42,707 bases of DNA from Streptomyces boncukensis (GCF_011045075.1 NZ_JAAKZZ010000007.1:1-42707), one strand, 5' to 3'; positions 17,001 to 21,276 are shown, counted from the stretch's first letter. The notes: a model not told the origin generated them from the letters alone. A program made the numbers and translations.

Positions 17001-18520
17001 GGAACGTTTGCCTGCGGGGCGTCGTCCTCACCGAAAGGGCGACGCCGCAGCGTCTCGGCGAGCCGGTCGTTCGCGATGCTGTGCTTCGGCGGGTGTTCCT
17101 GGTCCCAGAGGGCGCGCGCGGCCGTCCACTCCTGGTCGTAGTCGCGCCCCTTCGCCGAGCGCCACTTCGTCCGGTACTCGGCGAACTCGGGGTCGGAGAA
17201 GTCCAGCGGCGTACCGTCCTTGTCCTTGAGGGCGCCGACGACGTGCTCTGCGAACGCCTTGGCGTCGGCCTGCCGGTCAAACCACCACGACATCCGCTGG
17301 CCGCTGCCAGTGGCGTACAGGTACCAGTCCCCGTCAACACGTCGGGTGACGAACTGGCCGTCGCCGACGAGCTTGAGCCGCGACTCCTTCGCAAGGGCAT
17401 CCAGTTCCCGGGCTCTGCTCCGATCCCGCGGGCCGTTGGCGTTCCGCAGCCCGTCGGCCTGCTGGGACCAGTTGGCACGGGCCTGCTGGAGTGTGGTGAA
17501 CCTGGCGCGCGTCTGCGCATGGGTCCGCTGCTGTGCGGCAGCGGACGGGGCGTCGGATCTGCCGGAGGCCCGGAACTCACGAAGGGCACGACGAATGGCC
17601 TGCTCAGCACCCTCACCCTTGGTGGAGCGCCACGTCGGCGCCCACTGCGCCATGTCAGGGTCGGAGAAGTCGAACGGCTCGTTGAACTCGCCCGGCATGA
17701 TGTGCCCGTTGCGGACGTTGTCCTGGACGTACTCGGCCGCGGCTTCGGCCTCCTCGCGGGTGGCGAAGTCGCTGCCGCCGAGATAGCCGCCGGTGCCGGT
17801 GGAGCTGAGATACCAGTGGCCGGTGGACGCGTCTCGCGTGCTGACCAGGCCGCCGCTCGGGGTGATCCGCAGGTCTTCGTCCTCGGCGAGCCGGCGCAGA
17901 GCCTCCCCATTGGTGCCGGTCTGCTCGGCACGGTCGAGGAAATGACGCCGCACCGCGGCGGTATCGGCGAACCGGGCACCGACCTTGGCTGCACGGTTGG
18001 GCAGCGCCTCGACATCAACGTCGTGCCGGTCAGGCTCGTCCTGGTCGTCGCCGTCCTGCGGCCCCTTCCCCTGATCGCGGCTGATGGACCGACCCTCGTC
18101 GTCGGTGTCGTGCGGAGCATCCGGGGTGTCGGGGTCCCCGTGGTCGTCACGGGAGAGTCCCAGGCCGCGCCGCCCGTCGCTGTCACGACGGGCGTCCTCG
18201 GCGGCCACCTTGTTCTCGCTTCTGGTCGGGGCGCTGCCGTCGGGCCGGGCCACCATCGTGATCCACTTGGCGCTGGTTGTGTGCCGTCGGCCGGTGTACT
18301 CCCCGTTGCCCGAGCGGTCCTGGACCAGCACGCGGTCATGGGGGAGTGCCCGCAGGATGCGTGCCAGCTTCCCGCCCCACAGCCGCGCGATGCCGCCGGT
18401 CTCGACGAAGCGCCCCTTGCTGTCCCGCGGGTGCAGGGCGGGGTTCCACGGCCGTCGGGTGACCTTGGTTTCCACACCAAGCAGCAGGTCGGAGGGGGTG
18501 TGCGCGGGCGGATTCAGCAT
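2090..18520 (-). CDS. Giant composite polyvalent protein: DarB-like methyltransferase-helicase with flanking modules
   Basis: A single open frame of 5476 codons between portal and prohead-protease genes. Block A (residues about 1-1285) starts with a WNPALHPRDSKGRF motif and holds two repeat modules plus a row of helical repeats. Block B (about 1405-3510) holds an N6-adenine methyltransferase and an SF2/SNF2 helicase as in phage P1 DarB. Block C (about 3556-5476) has two more repeat modules, SH3/KOW-like barrels and a degenerate zincin-like end. Low-complexity acidic linkers join the domains. Such polyvalent proteins are known to be packaged or transferred with DNA to counter host restriction; virion delivery here is inferred from gene position. 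The frame is open throughout, but at about 14311-14665 and 7790-7985 third-base bias favours another frame, so natural A, B and C products may be separate. Block B has no ATG, GTG or TTG of its own before 14134. No Shine-Dalgarno is visible at 18520. Confidence 0.75.
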   Translation of the reverse strand: MLNPPAHTPSDLLLGVETKVTRRPWNPALHPRDSKGRFVETGGIARLWGGKLARILRALPHDRVLVQDRSGNGEYTGRRHTTSAKWITMVARPDGSAPTRSENKVAAEDARRDSDGRRGLGLSRDDHGDPDTPDAPHDTDDEGRSISRDQGKGPQDGDDQDEPDRHDVDVEALPNRAAKVGARFADTAAVRRHFLDRAEQTGTNGEALRRLAEDEDLRITPSGGLVSTRDASTGHWYLSSTGTGGYLGGSDFATREEAEAAAEYVQDNVRNGHIMPGEFNEPFDFSDPDMAQWAPTWRSTKGEGAEQAIRRALREFRASGRSDAPSAAAQQRTHAQTRARFTTLQQARANWSQQADGLRNANGPRDRSRARELDALAKESRLKLVGDGQFVTRRVDGDWYLYATGSGQRMSWWFDRQADAKAFAEHVVGALKDKDGTPLDFSDPEFAEYRTKWRSAKGRDYDQEWTAARALWDQEHPPKHSIANDRLAETLRRRPFGEDDAPQANVPDRQAPETGDAPEDAPEQPDAPPAPQKTSTEDAAPDAAGGEGSQPDETPDPAAAEGRPAGVPDDAEPVEGVDGYWTTWSGGNVTVYGPDGKLVGRVVGSYGDRHATVDGVHIPIGDSLSSADQIIARHHLATLDPAKADRVHLAWTTHKGKRILAVRGTVKDDARDDRAVGAAGKLAWSPVQNARVTGTQWKPETRDRKAAQILAAFARQGRNVRITDEDADNRADAPEQLDEDTKRLRAMPEAHLREHRENLKIHAQVARTPARKQQARAALRKVEAELDRRRIAHQDSDTQGQDRETKPSPQERAAALSDADVDRAIVESQRDRGPRGPRRGDLLNDDEQALYGERRRRTNQLLAQTGTPEDLSDDALARHAKDLDERRQKHQVSSNHLPEDGDDNPERDLANALAERRDAVETEQQTRQLRDIEQRPPVQELDDAALEEEFLRLPARWKSLGKEQNEVLSARRLAVYEERRRRKADAYRNRPEPTGLDDQALTDEFRELYKQRRTASGGEREALDERLKAVFDEQNRRGVEGREQTVSRADTREDPLRGSGSYGTAVTVDGNRYGTVVYREYGSAYTGGPKEGWNAQLDTHGRILGAYPSMTEALAALVHRYDQDPDTEPVRLYGSVRRLWVPKMFFELYRDSRRADGFDSATKERQTLYGLFKGHYYGWSDGTNPLTGKSGKGVNLNVPEGLLAEFQRATEELSREMMLWASDRELDSSDRSKAKTRLASINAALHAIGAQREGVRKDGGDDDRKVISREEIEAQQAALRAALGTDEEGADGEHLQPGGTGALDEVPAAGAGDDGGPGRVLPEQGQGDRDVDSGGRGGAGGDRAGRDGIRGAGGADQADQGERDGAGAARSAAGAGAGGRAAADAQPGDAGPAGDEGRGVRHVAPRFRPDPADAAAKGPIQRAAANVEAIRVLKRLEREERPATDEEKRALARWSGWGSVPVMFAAEPNEKEPRYQQGGARYGKFAQDHARWAEYRDLRTMLQRELTPLEWRQASRGTLSMHYTPQPIAEAMWDGLKALGFERGDVLEAGSGSGAFFGVSPAGARLTGVELDPTTARIAKAIYPDANVLNENFAETDAHPGAFDAGIGNVPFASVPFGDKRYPAESLHNGFITKELALTRPGGVTLLITSRHTLDSKGDKARRRIAEYGDLIGAVRLPSGVFHDAGTSVVTDVLVLRRRADGQEPGDTSWLNAPERKVGRVTEHVNAYFTEHPDHILGDLATESSPYGPRLTVKGDPAKAADQLRDALEQIAAQAVADGNGYEPHPDGDDRPPVLLRTARDKHADDWTGRLYEDDDGQLYQHVNGGDPVAVVPSDGRTDQLRALIRLRDVAAELRELDRKNDEDERAENLRGKLRDLHTAYVAEFGPMSKPGQVRSMKSGTRPDGSQERTPTAWGYFRSDPDAASVLALERWDAEKGEPVLSRVFTERAAARRQPLTRTDDPKAALAAVVAATGEVDLGEVSRLLDLDPQETVRRLGKEVFTDPATGRLELAGAYLSGPVRDKLDTARRAAEKDPAYAVNVAALDAVQPAERTIGEFTPEMGAHWTPPELVQGFLREYLGDRTLRVAHDDRYGWILHAGKVPQANNTMYGVAANAEKGTKGKDAVHIARAVLGHGSLTVYHDDKRRDVDEETSRLVRQKADQMRAEFAKYATANADRLTRLTDSYNKIMNGHVVRSYDGMAPTLEGFTPDRTPHPWQLSGAARMQFERSVVLSHEVGLGKTSTLVMGTQALRASGQIEKPFAVVPDHLAQQWYDEARFAYPNADIHLITSADLADGRRASTLEWLRANKPDLVIFTEPAFGSVKMSPEAQEEYEFRELEALREQLDRQYEDADNPNHPFIVAKIEQRIATVQNKISKNAAPMRTPGETYWDDLGFDYAVVDEAHRYKGVGFRSKEGGGDPASIRGIDLHQKLTDLHRRRAGRATVTLATGTPLSNSITEQYTMLALAAPWILDTYNAGAPDLWAATFGRKVLRVENAPDGSGLRVVERFSEFHNKRAMKTMWGLIADTKRADDVGIPRPALRGGTPNLVMVEPTRDQLDRLKSLVARGRAIHNGDVDRHEDNMLAVSNEGSSVALDPRLIDPKAPAGHKLRAVADAHAERYHRYKDRVYKTYYGRAQDHPVPGALQMIFLNEGVPGGNNKGGFDAYAELRDLMVERGIPREKIAFVQDAKKSGKPEDLAELFRKARDGEISVLIGSSTVAGTGMNAQNRMVSLTHVDLDWGAAQMEQRNGRILRYGNQNPEVEIDIFATKGSMDGWKAGFVAAKAEGLIDIQRPETAEGDTSDTVSELDGAEFDYETMEAEIGGNPYMSQLMKARRTLRDLEIDQHNEAAERVRRAETLAELEQDLADTREGIVRREDALPRIRDVRDTFGMNLGGQSYAERSDAAAALHRQVTTQLLEHDRDGMGPWRILGQFGGLDLGVRTERRADGQLVAHVGFPDLARSDFARSPDDLKKKGAGAGMITRLVNALEKAPALQQTDRARLPELDEQIALLQSAQTAADLTPQIDHARARTHLLEDVVGRIADLDKLPEIDEAELDKKLTKAQRRKIVEERHQARVPLQAAVGAAVLTLEEFDREHPEPQRAEQPDEPERDTVRLPSEDVSQTLGRLRPGADATRDDDADTPDTLADAGDGDSGGPTLPPVPAASGEDETPEEEGDGQTAPAPSDEPIADRPGADTAGSDDSVALGQDEVTQQLDAIRPEGTKAPVAMTDQELADEIVALMEREMAHGELTGADRTRMAVLEAEKDRRAGRAPKAEPKKPEPADAGGGLFDVDEPETQSPEVADPDNPLDQPDDDFGTPDMFADHEGRDTSRLRPVRMRHPADLEEGDRYTDPDGRTHTVAEPPNLTGRGRVRIVTSDGEERFYRRDSELRLRHPDEEINRDDRDGQPTPDLRDNNSPAGDTATVPTHEEDTARDETTEPQRPEDEQQDDDDAQHGEDEQRDHERSHPDPNTDADAASPDEGPEGADGGPQAPGTPDGRTEDRPNAEEPAAQDREDDRGHHRRHRGIHGAGGEGRGPAGGPGAPRADLPHRPRMPPGTDGADTADHDGGTLDREPPRTVADLREAWRRGDRLTAGENTPERRAFLAQLADNPTLTLSSGGGLVTWTDDAADDPDGARQWRFAQARNGGRLGKISLTTRDADEARELADRFEDITDGSRLPIDWHEPLTPDVIAQWRDSKRRPLSEALRAVRDAFQRDREHDDSDIPQAQPEPAAVPGEPQPAALPDELHSLSDDELAAAWGTGLSEADQMRVMEEMDRRDDADQRVRDAIPATPAADTDEVRRRGEAMDAALGFGGTDVTRRPQTREERLQREFQDLDEARYTAALAATNGYFFSRNSRRLPSVSERDVFSGGNLSRFGRWRDYASEELIEWFDNNGGRLTYNQFKQQRRAEERIERQRHEEEQRRAEDTPEASAPAEEPRGEDDVPESDSTPAPSTPDTPEPQPNHGRQSERAAAPSSSDTPRFADLNAVRDHIRSGQLDAPAPGAGLHTSPPSPEERREIADDPNTRLSQGRRLLVYGNRAVREGAEYNRRYIVAAPGSLTPVLNDHIDGFSTLKAALHAANVLEEDVRDADGTPFPWDAPDAIERARTFRGPNDESLAETMARALANDQDQGPRWQFDINRADEERAWRQMAPAWHRQQEADGYTVLADPADLQPGDEVAYPLADSTDRSPHGGADPIGTVRGTITEDQSRIWNPTGIQALGSRDYHRYPADVTWTGPDGQSMRQHDARLELGVVRRKPRAAETNTPGSDQLTRSGTQPEHAAPDGPARPEQPTSAGPDTVHEPPHDDETHPPEPLAEPEPVGGQPAQWARVDGLRPGDTARIDGTTRNGRTTTRTGYVLDPPERVTVTRRGRTQDMWRTSIGESLDGRTGTRNVVYTPLDSAAARADAPDTAATGAPVTGAQGDVISGELPDRIPADAEGRGLFPGRQVTGSGDRQGTITGATDTTVSVRWADGGTDTGTAPTSLAAVDSEDHRPEGWTASGQRVRPGHVVADENGALLGPVDEANGDRITVTTAEGTLTRSAADLRVIGEVRDEAPETSPVTGITDPTAAEVNEGDVAVLDLDDTLTTVEIRSKNREGDRVTFEYADTSTGELGVMELDATAVVHRAEGLGGGAPDLGPDDAPAPSDELTVHEPLPAITPVTGPTIDPELTPGDRDAIADQGHSPEDTPDAQQAAARLGVDLPVTPDQATALVAQLRASADPRTAEGRAALRAADHLDRAAGRPAPDGLDRPRPSNAAQIGEGDVIAMPDERHGDEVHVFRVLDVEEGPGGIRSLLLEDEDRQWRRRLVHAAMPLWQLPEPPPAGDDHTSEPIPAPEPRAPRMAPAVAMNRIVDDHARTVAARIIDEATAGTEPPGDIHALREQIARRLTPESLRGAGQAARREARNALDTAGITGPERAAAHQALKRAGQDAHAQTVRAALRTINDLEPLPGESNEDLAQRATDLLRLIPARVHDAAHQRGEDEDSEVARAVTAHADDAVTALLRQLGDAGADPADPEALARHLSAHLDATRQAAARQIVRRAGAAAPDATRQPGLLAHTVALLGRLGRRLIELVKAAARKIAEMWRENRDRLSRLKSFLRRLVSRVRNWPETRHLARVRTALDLPEPEGGSLVTRVSHWASLLPERGRFGQVSRHVTWWRPTTWAQLAAGRLPGRSDRTQWVPDRAADGGPGLTAIRHMAALRAAGADVDRQVTRRLGAALGDDFGSDPHGTMRLADDYVAATERRLLNLQAARSGSALQDGDVDVEIAAAQMEAAAARREWEALRARYAAATPDAVAGALAELRDLGPRGNAGIVFGPDSTPDAERAVRSVQRLIPRDWLSAPDGRRLTAVDGDTGRYEPGAHLATIADLGDEGQGTAAHAMAQHLAGHLPDLDAAQRMFWFVRTHAGRPGARRPDRSALGRLLAPQQTQPETGDSLARSLQAMFNGDWYEDDDLRAFLLGLLATR
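2275..2560 (-). other. Domain: degenerate zincin-like C-terminus
   Basis: The last roughly 100 residues read like the metallopeptidase-like tail of phage MuF-type head proteins: PRDWL, then GRYEPGAHLATIADL, then TAAHAMAQHL and LPDLDAAQRMFWFVRTHAG. In the active family the middle part is HELGH followed by PGL..AE..F..RT.G. Here the Glu is Ala and the second His is Gln, so it would not bind zinc normally. The alignment is by eye. Confidence 0.45.
4030..6025 (-). repeat. Array of SH3/KOW-like small barrel domains in block C
   Basis: At least six segments of 50-90 residues with the same outline, a GD turn followed by short strands. Their starts read LQPGDEVAYP (about 5740-6025), LRPGDTARID (5300-5530), LFPGRQVTGS with TVSVRWADG (5045-5180), VRPGHVVADENG (4860-5030), VNEGDVAVLDLDD (4610-4800) and IGEGDVIAMPDE (4030-4245). 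Another lies at 8300-8515 (LEEGDRYTDPDG). Such barrels commonly bind nucleic acid or protein. They differ enough to be old duplications. Confidence 0.6.
6115..6570 (-). repeat. Polyvalent repeat module, copy 4
   Basis: The most diverged copy: helix RFADLNAVRDHI, strand TRLSQGRRLLVYG, strand NRRYIVAAPG, helix LKAALHAANVLEEDV, then TPFPWDAPDAIERA and a closing helix. It is recognised by element order and spacing more than by identity. Confidence 0.5.
7370..7785 (-). repeat. Polyvalent repeat module, copy 3
   Basis: Diverged copy downstream of the helicase: helix RTVADLREAW, strand LTLSSGGGLVTW, strand ARQWRFAQARNG, helix DADEARELADRFEDI, then LPIDWHEPLTPDVIAQW and a closing helix. The order matches copies 1 and 2, but the DFSDP motif has become DWHEP. 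Confidence 0.6.
7738..7990 (-). other. Second frame-switch region in the giant frame; possible small gene
   Basis: Over about 7790-7985 the giant frame encodes an atypical Arg/His/Gly-rich stretch. The overlapping minus frame ending at TGA 7738 has the stronger third-base bias: 18 of 20 codons end in G or C against 11 of 20 in the giant frame, counted from about 7985 down. A GTG at 7929 with GAGGA seven bases upstream could start a 63-residue product (RVEKAAARRVAQERPEPTY...), which I do not recognise. Alternatives are a compensated pair of indels in a linker, or a lost gene border before block C, whose first ATG is at 7855. Confidence 0.4.
10170..11890 (-). other. Domain: SF2/SNF2-type helicase
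   Basis: Within block B, after the methyltransferase. Walker A HEVGLGKTSTL lies near residue 2237, motif II VVDEAHRYKG near 2400, SATGTPLSN-type motif III reads LATGTPLSNS, and the C-terminal lobe has IGSSTVAGTGMNAQ and motif VI MEQRNGRILRYGNQ near 2748. A coiled coil (about residues 2830-2875) follows. All residues needed for ATP hydrolysis are visible, so it should be an active translocase. Confidence 0.88.
13215..14300 (-). other. Domain: DarB-like N6-adenine methyltransferase
   Basis: Within block B. A conserved lead-in RWSGWGSVP is followed by LSMHYTPQPIAEAMWDGL, the SAM-binding motif I VLEAGSGSGAFFG near residue 1547, an acidic turn GVELDPTTARIAK and the catalytic motif IGNVPF near residue 1608, a variant of NPPF seen in DarB-like enzymes. 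LLITSRHTLDS and IGAVRLPSGVF then follow, as in that family. The expected activity is adenine-N6 methylation of the DNA that the protein accompanies. Confidence 0.85.
14311..14646 (-). CDS. Small conserved-looking protein embedded in the giant frame
   Basis: A 111-residue protein in a different frame from the giant gene, fully inside it. It begins with SIYSQVAREHWTKYRPQ and DPDAFFLNKGREIE, followed by acidic helices, and ends VYDM. I recall small proteins of this type beside DarB-like genes in actinobacterial elements, but cannot name the family. Coding is well supported: of its first 20 codons 19 end in G or C, while the giant frame has 8 of 20 over the same bases. The GTG start at 14646 has GGAGG nine bases upstream; an ATG at 14664 is an alternative. 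Its stop TAG lies where the methyltransferase homology begins. The order fits an ancestral operon of block A, this gene and block B. Its function is unknown. Confidence 0.78.
   Translation of the reverse strand: MSIYSQVAREHWTKYRPQELATMADPDAFFLNKGREIETSILAAEEALEETVPAATEYEERAGQIKQIRASATEQVLRDLLPEPEPGAEQRPTLSPEMRDLQAMKDAVYDM
15400..16320 (-). repeat. Row of charged helical-hairpin repeats in block A
   Basis: About 300 residues of highly charged helices with a recurring start such as LSDADVD, LSDDALARH, LDDAALEEEF or LDDQALTDEF, each followed by an E.RRR helix. Related units recur at about 8690-8860 (MTDQELADEI) and 7165-7265 (LSDDELAAAW). They look like coiled-coil spacers between the enzyme domains. 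Confidence 0.6.
17095..17510 (-). repeat. Polyvalent repeat module, copy 2
   Basis: Same layout as copy 1: strand LKLVGDGQFVTRR, then GDWYLYATGSG, helix ADAKAFAEHVVGAL, then PLDFSDPEFAEY and WRSAKGRD. The DFSDP and WRS(T/A)KG motifs are nearly identical to copy 1, so these two look like the most recent pair. Confidence 0.7.
17570..17985 (-). repeat. Polyvalent repeat module, copy 1
   Basis: Protein-level repeat of about 130 residues inside the giant frame. Its order is an N-terminal helix (FADTAAVRRHF), a strand LRITPSGGLVS, a GHWYLSSTG strand, a helix EEAEAAAEYVQDN, then FDFSDPDMAQW and WRSTKGE with a closing helix. Copies 2-4 keep this order. Confidence 0.7.
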
Positions 18521-18627
18521 GGCGCGGACGATGCACAGCGCCCGTGCCTAACGTCGCGCCCTTCGCGATCGGTGAGGGGCCGTACGGTGGTCCCGGCCGG
18601 TGGTGACCTCGTACCCCTCGGGTTCGG

Positions 18628-20298
18628 TCACCGGAAGGGCTTGTCGTCGGAGCCCCGCGCTGCGTTCACGTCCGCTGCTGCATCTCCCACAGATGGAGGG
18701 CCGGTGGCGGTAGTGCGCGCTGTGGCTACGTCGTCGGCTGCATCGCCGGGCAGCACGAGGGGCATTTCGGCATGGGCCTGAACGACGGTGGACGCGGCCG
18801 AGCCCACATTCGGGCCGGTGCTTTCAGGAGGTGCTGTGACCTCCTCGGCAGTGGCTTCGGCAGGGGCGTTCCCGCGTGCTTCGGCAACCACGGATGTGGC
18901 GGTGCTGTTGCCGTCCGGATACGCGACAGCGGGCGGGGAGGAAGACGGTTGGCCCAGGGCACCGGGAAGAGCACCCCCACCGGCGGGATCCTGGGCGACG
19001 CCGAGCGCGGCGGCATCCTGCTCATCCGAAGGAACGGGCGCCTTCTGAGGGCTGATCCACAGAGCCCGGGTGTGCGGCACGTTGAACGGGCGGCGTCCAG
19101 CGATCTCGCGATACTCGTCAGCAGTGATCAACCCGGCATTCCACTCCGCACGGGCTTCCTCGCGGCGCTGGCGGCGCGGATACTCCAGGGCCTCGACAGC
19201 GGAGGTGTTGAATCGCACAGTCCAGTCGTCGTCCAGGTCCAAGTCGAAGCCAGACGCGATGAGCGAAAGGTGCGGAAGTTCGGTGTGCTGCCAGAAGTTC
19301 CACTCCTCGCGGTCGGCGTTCGCGTACGTCCGCTCCGAGGCGTTGCCCACGATCGACTCGGGCACGCCGAACGCGGACAGGATCTCGTCACGGGCGGCGG
19401 TCGATGTCGTCTCGTACGCCATGTCACGCGGCCTCGTACTCGTGTCGACGTAGTTGAGGCCCCCAGGCCCGCTGCCGACGACGACGGTTTCGCCGGCATG
19501 CTGCGCACCGGGCGCGAGCCGCTGCTGAATGCGGTCAATCTCGCGCTGGTCGAGCCCGTCAACGTCGATGCCGACGATCCCGCCGGGCCGGGCATCGTTG
19601 TCGATGAACGAGATGTTGTACAGCCGGGCCTTCACATCCAGGTCGACCGAGAGCCCCGCGGCCTCCAGCGGGGTGACGCCGCAGAACGGGTCGGTGGGGT
19701 GAGGGTCCCGCAGCCAGACGACGCGGCTCGGCTCCAGTTCCCGCACGCGGCCGTCGTAGGTGGTGAACTCGAAGTGAGAGACGTAGTCGCCGTGCGGGTC
19801 AGGAATCGGCTCGACTCGGTTAGGCGGCAACAGGTCGAGTCGGGTGATGGTGCCCGCCCGACTGCGGGTGAGCTCGACGAACACGCCCTTCTTGCTGAGT
19901 AGAAGCTGAGCGCTCAGCCGCTTCTTGAACACTGCGGCAGGCTCCAGAGGGTTCGCCTGCGCGTTAAGCACCCTCAGCAGCGGGTGGTCGTCCAATGTCT
20001 CGGCGAATTCGCGTTCGGTGCCCCCGCGGCCGATCTCGATGCGGAGCGCCCCAGGGTGCTTGGATATCGCCTCGATGGCCTTGAAGGTCCAGATGGACCG
20101 TTCATAGCCCTCGGCGATGACGCGATCCAGGTCCCAGCCCTGGGCGCGGCCCTCTGTGCCCCACATCGTGGTGGTTCCCGCGTAGGTCATCGACGCGTAG
20201 GTGTTCCCGAGGGGCCCGGCAGACTTCTCCTCGACGACCGACGTCGCGGGGCCGGGCGCGAGCAGACGGCGGAGGCTGGGCAGAAACTCGCGCGTCAT
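18628..20298 (-). CDS. HK97-family phage portal protein
   Basis: A 556-residue portal, the ring at the capsid vertex through which DNA is packaged and ejected. Family marks include FKAIEAISKHPGALRIEI near residue 70, RLDLLPPNRVEPIPD, VWLRDPHPTDPFCGVTPLEAAG, the stretch YNISFIDNDARPGGIVGID and, near residue 320, FGVPESIVGNASERTYANAD leading to FWQHTELPHL. The core ends near residue 410. A 140-residue Ala/Pro-rich tail follows that is longer than in most portals and probably disordered. ATG at 20298 shares one base with the stop of the membrane-protein gene (TGATG) and has GAGGG upstream, so I prefer it to the TTG one codon earlier. The giant gene follows after 107 bases. Confidence 0.93.
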   Translation of the reverse strand: MTREFLPSLRRLLAPGPATSVVEEKSAGPLGNTYASMTYAGTTTMWGTEGRAQGWDLDRVIAEGYERSIWTFKAIEAISKHPGALRIEIGRGGTEREFAETLDDHPLLRVLNAQANPLEPAAVFKKRLSAQLLLSKKGVFVELTRSRAGTITRLDLLPPNRVEPIPDPHGDYVSHFEFTTYDGRVRELEPSRVVWLRDPHPTDPFCGVTPLEAAGLSVDLDVKARLYNISFIDNDARPGGIVGIDVDGLDQREIDRIQQRLAPGAQHAGETVVVGSGPGGLNYVDTSTRPRDMAYETTSTAARDEILSAFGVPESIVGNASERTYANADREEWNFWQHTELPHLSLIASGFDLDLDDDWTVRFNTSAVEALEYPRRQRREEARAEWNAGLITADEYREIAGRRPFNVPHTRALWISPQKAPVPSDEQDAAALGVAQDPAGGGALPGALGQPSSSPPAVAYPDGNSTATSVVAEARGNAPAEATAEEVTAPPESTGPNVGSAASTVVQAHAEMPLVLPGDAADDVATARTTATGPPSVGDAAADVNAARGSDDKPFR

Positions 20299-20687
20299 CA
20301 AGCGCCCTCACTGGCCAGCCACACGCCTCCGGCTGCGGCTGCTGCCGCGATCTCCAGCCAGGCCAGGGGCGGATAGTAGAGGAAGGCGCAGCCGATGACA
20401 GCCCCGGCCACGGCCGTGTTGATCCCCCAGATGACGAGGGCTGGCAGCTTGGTCTTCGGAGGCGCCCAGATGTTCAAGGCGACGGTTCCGGCCAGGGCCG
20501 CGCCCGCACCAACGAGGGGGTGCATGGCACCGAGCGCGAAGAGCGCCAGGAGAGCACCAGCGGCAACGAGGAGCAGTCCAGCGGCCTCGCGGACGAGGGC
20601 TCGCGGAGAAGGGGTCTCAGACGGGGTAGCCACCAGAGGACGATGGGCGCCGCAGGCGGTTAGCGTCGCGGGCTGTCCGGTGATCAC
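20298..20687 (-). CDS. Small four-helix membrane protein
   Basis: A 129-residue protein with about 28 polar N-terminal residues followed by four hydrophobic segments, roughly at residues 33-50, 52-69, 78-97 and 100-122. Arg/Lys-containing loops lie between them. There is no signal peptide. The GTG start overlaps the preceding stop as GTGA and its own stop touches the portal start, so it is translated with the portal gene. A holin-like or membrane-anchoring role at infection is conceivable, but nothing in the sequence fixes the function. Confidence 0.75.
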   Translation of the reverse strand: MITGQPATLTACGAHRPLVATPSETPSPRALVREAAGLLLVAAGALLALFALGAMHPLVGAGAALAGTVALNIWAPPKTKLPALVIWGINTAVAGAVIGCAFLYYPPLAWLEIAAAAAAGGVWLASEGA

Positions 20688-21082
20688 CGGGGGCGACAGA
20701 CACCGGCCATGTAGGCGTTGATGCCGCGCCGCTGGATGGTGCCGCCCGGGACGATCGTCGTGCCCGTGGGCGACGGCGGCAGCTTCCGCTTCTTCCGCAC
20801 CGACTGGTCTCCGCCTATCAGGTGCCGGTTGTCGATCTTCTCAGCGCAGTCCTCACCCTTGACCTCGTCGTAGGGGCGGCGGCAGTCCCGGCAGTACACC
20901 TCCAGTGCCTCGATACGCTGTCCCGCAACCGCTTTGAAGGAGCCGCGGAAGTCGGCGATGCTCGCGATGCGCGGCTCCACCTGGATCTCAGCGGCAACAA
21001 CCCAGGAGTGCGACAGGTCCTTGAGATGCGCGGAGGGTGTTGCGTCCGCTGCCGGTGAGAGGAGAGAAGTAGTAGTCGTCAC
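20684..21082 (-). CDS. Small cysteine-rich protein of the head module
   Basis: A 132-residue protein, probably zinc-binding: YCRDCRRPYDEV followed ten residues on by EDCAEKIDNRHLIGGD gives CxxC, a third Cys and a His. A basic stretch RKKRK and a conserved-looking tail TIVPGGTIQRRGINAYMAG follow. The N-terminal half has a WVVAAEIQ ... RIASIADFRGSFKAVAGQRI segment. I recall similar proteins upstream of portal genes in Streptomyces elements but know no function. GTG at 21082 has GGAGG five bases upstream, better than the longer GTG start at 21139, which has no ribosome site. It is the first gene after the 194-base gap below drmC, so a promoter for the head module may lie there. Confidence 0.72.
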   Translation of the reverse strand: MTTTTSLLSPAADATPSAHLKDLSHSWVVAAEIQVEPRIASIADFRGSFKAVAGQRIEALEVYCRDCRRPYDEVKGEDCAEKIDNRHLIGGDQSVRKKRKLPPSPTGTTIVPGGTIQRRGINAYMAGVCRPR

Positions 21083-21276
21083 CCATGCCTCCGCGCTGTG
21101 TTGCTGGTGGGGGCTCACGCAAGGGCCACCCCATTTCACAGCACGGAACGTCGATCAGTCGTGATCTGTTACACCAGCCGCCGAACGAGATCATTGTTGC
21201 TCAATCGGGCAAGCTTCCCCGCCATCCAGTCGGCGGGTGCAGTGACTTGCGCCATTACGCCTGCGCTGTCGGGCGC

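Noticed and set aside
16243-18480. Minus-strand open frame of 745 codons overlapping block A
   Set aside because: Arg/Ser/Thr/Pro-rich shadow in the wrong frame; block A motifs and repeat modules lie in the giant frame.
15749-18781. Plus-strand open frame of 1010 codons
   Set aside because: It mirrors minus-strand block A, has no domain-like text and no ribosome site; the minus strand carries recognisable motifs with the expected third-base bias.
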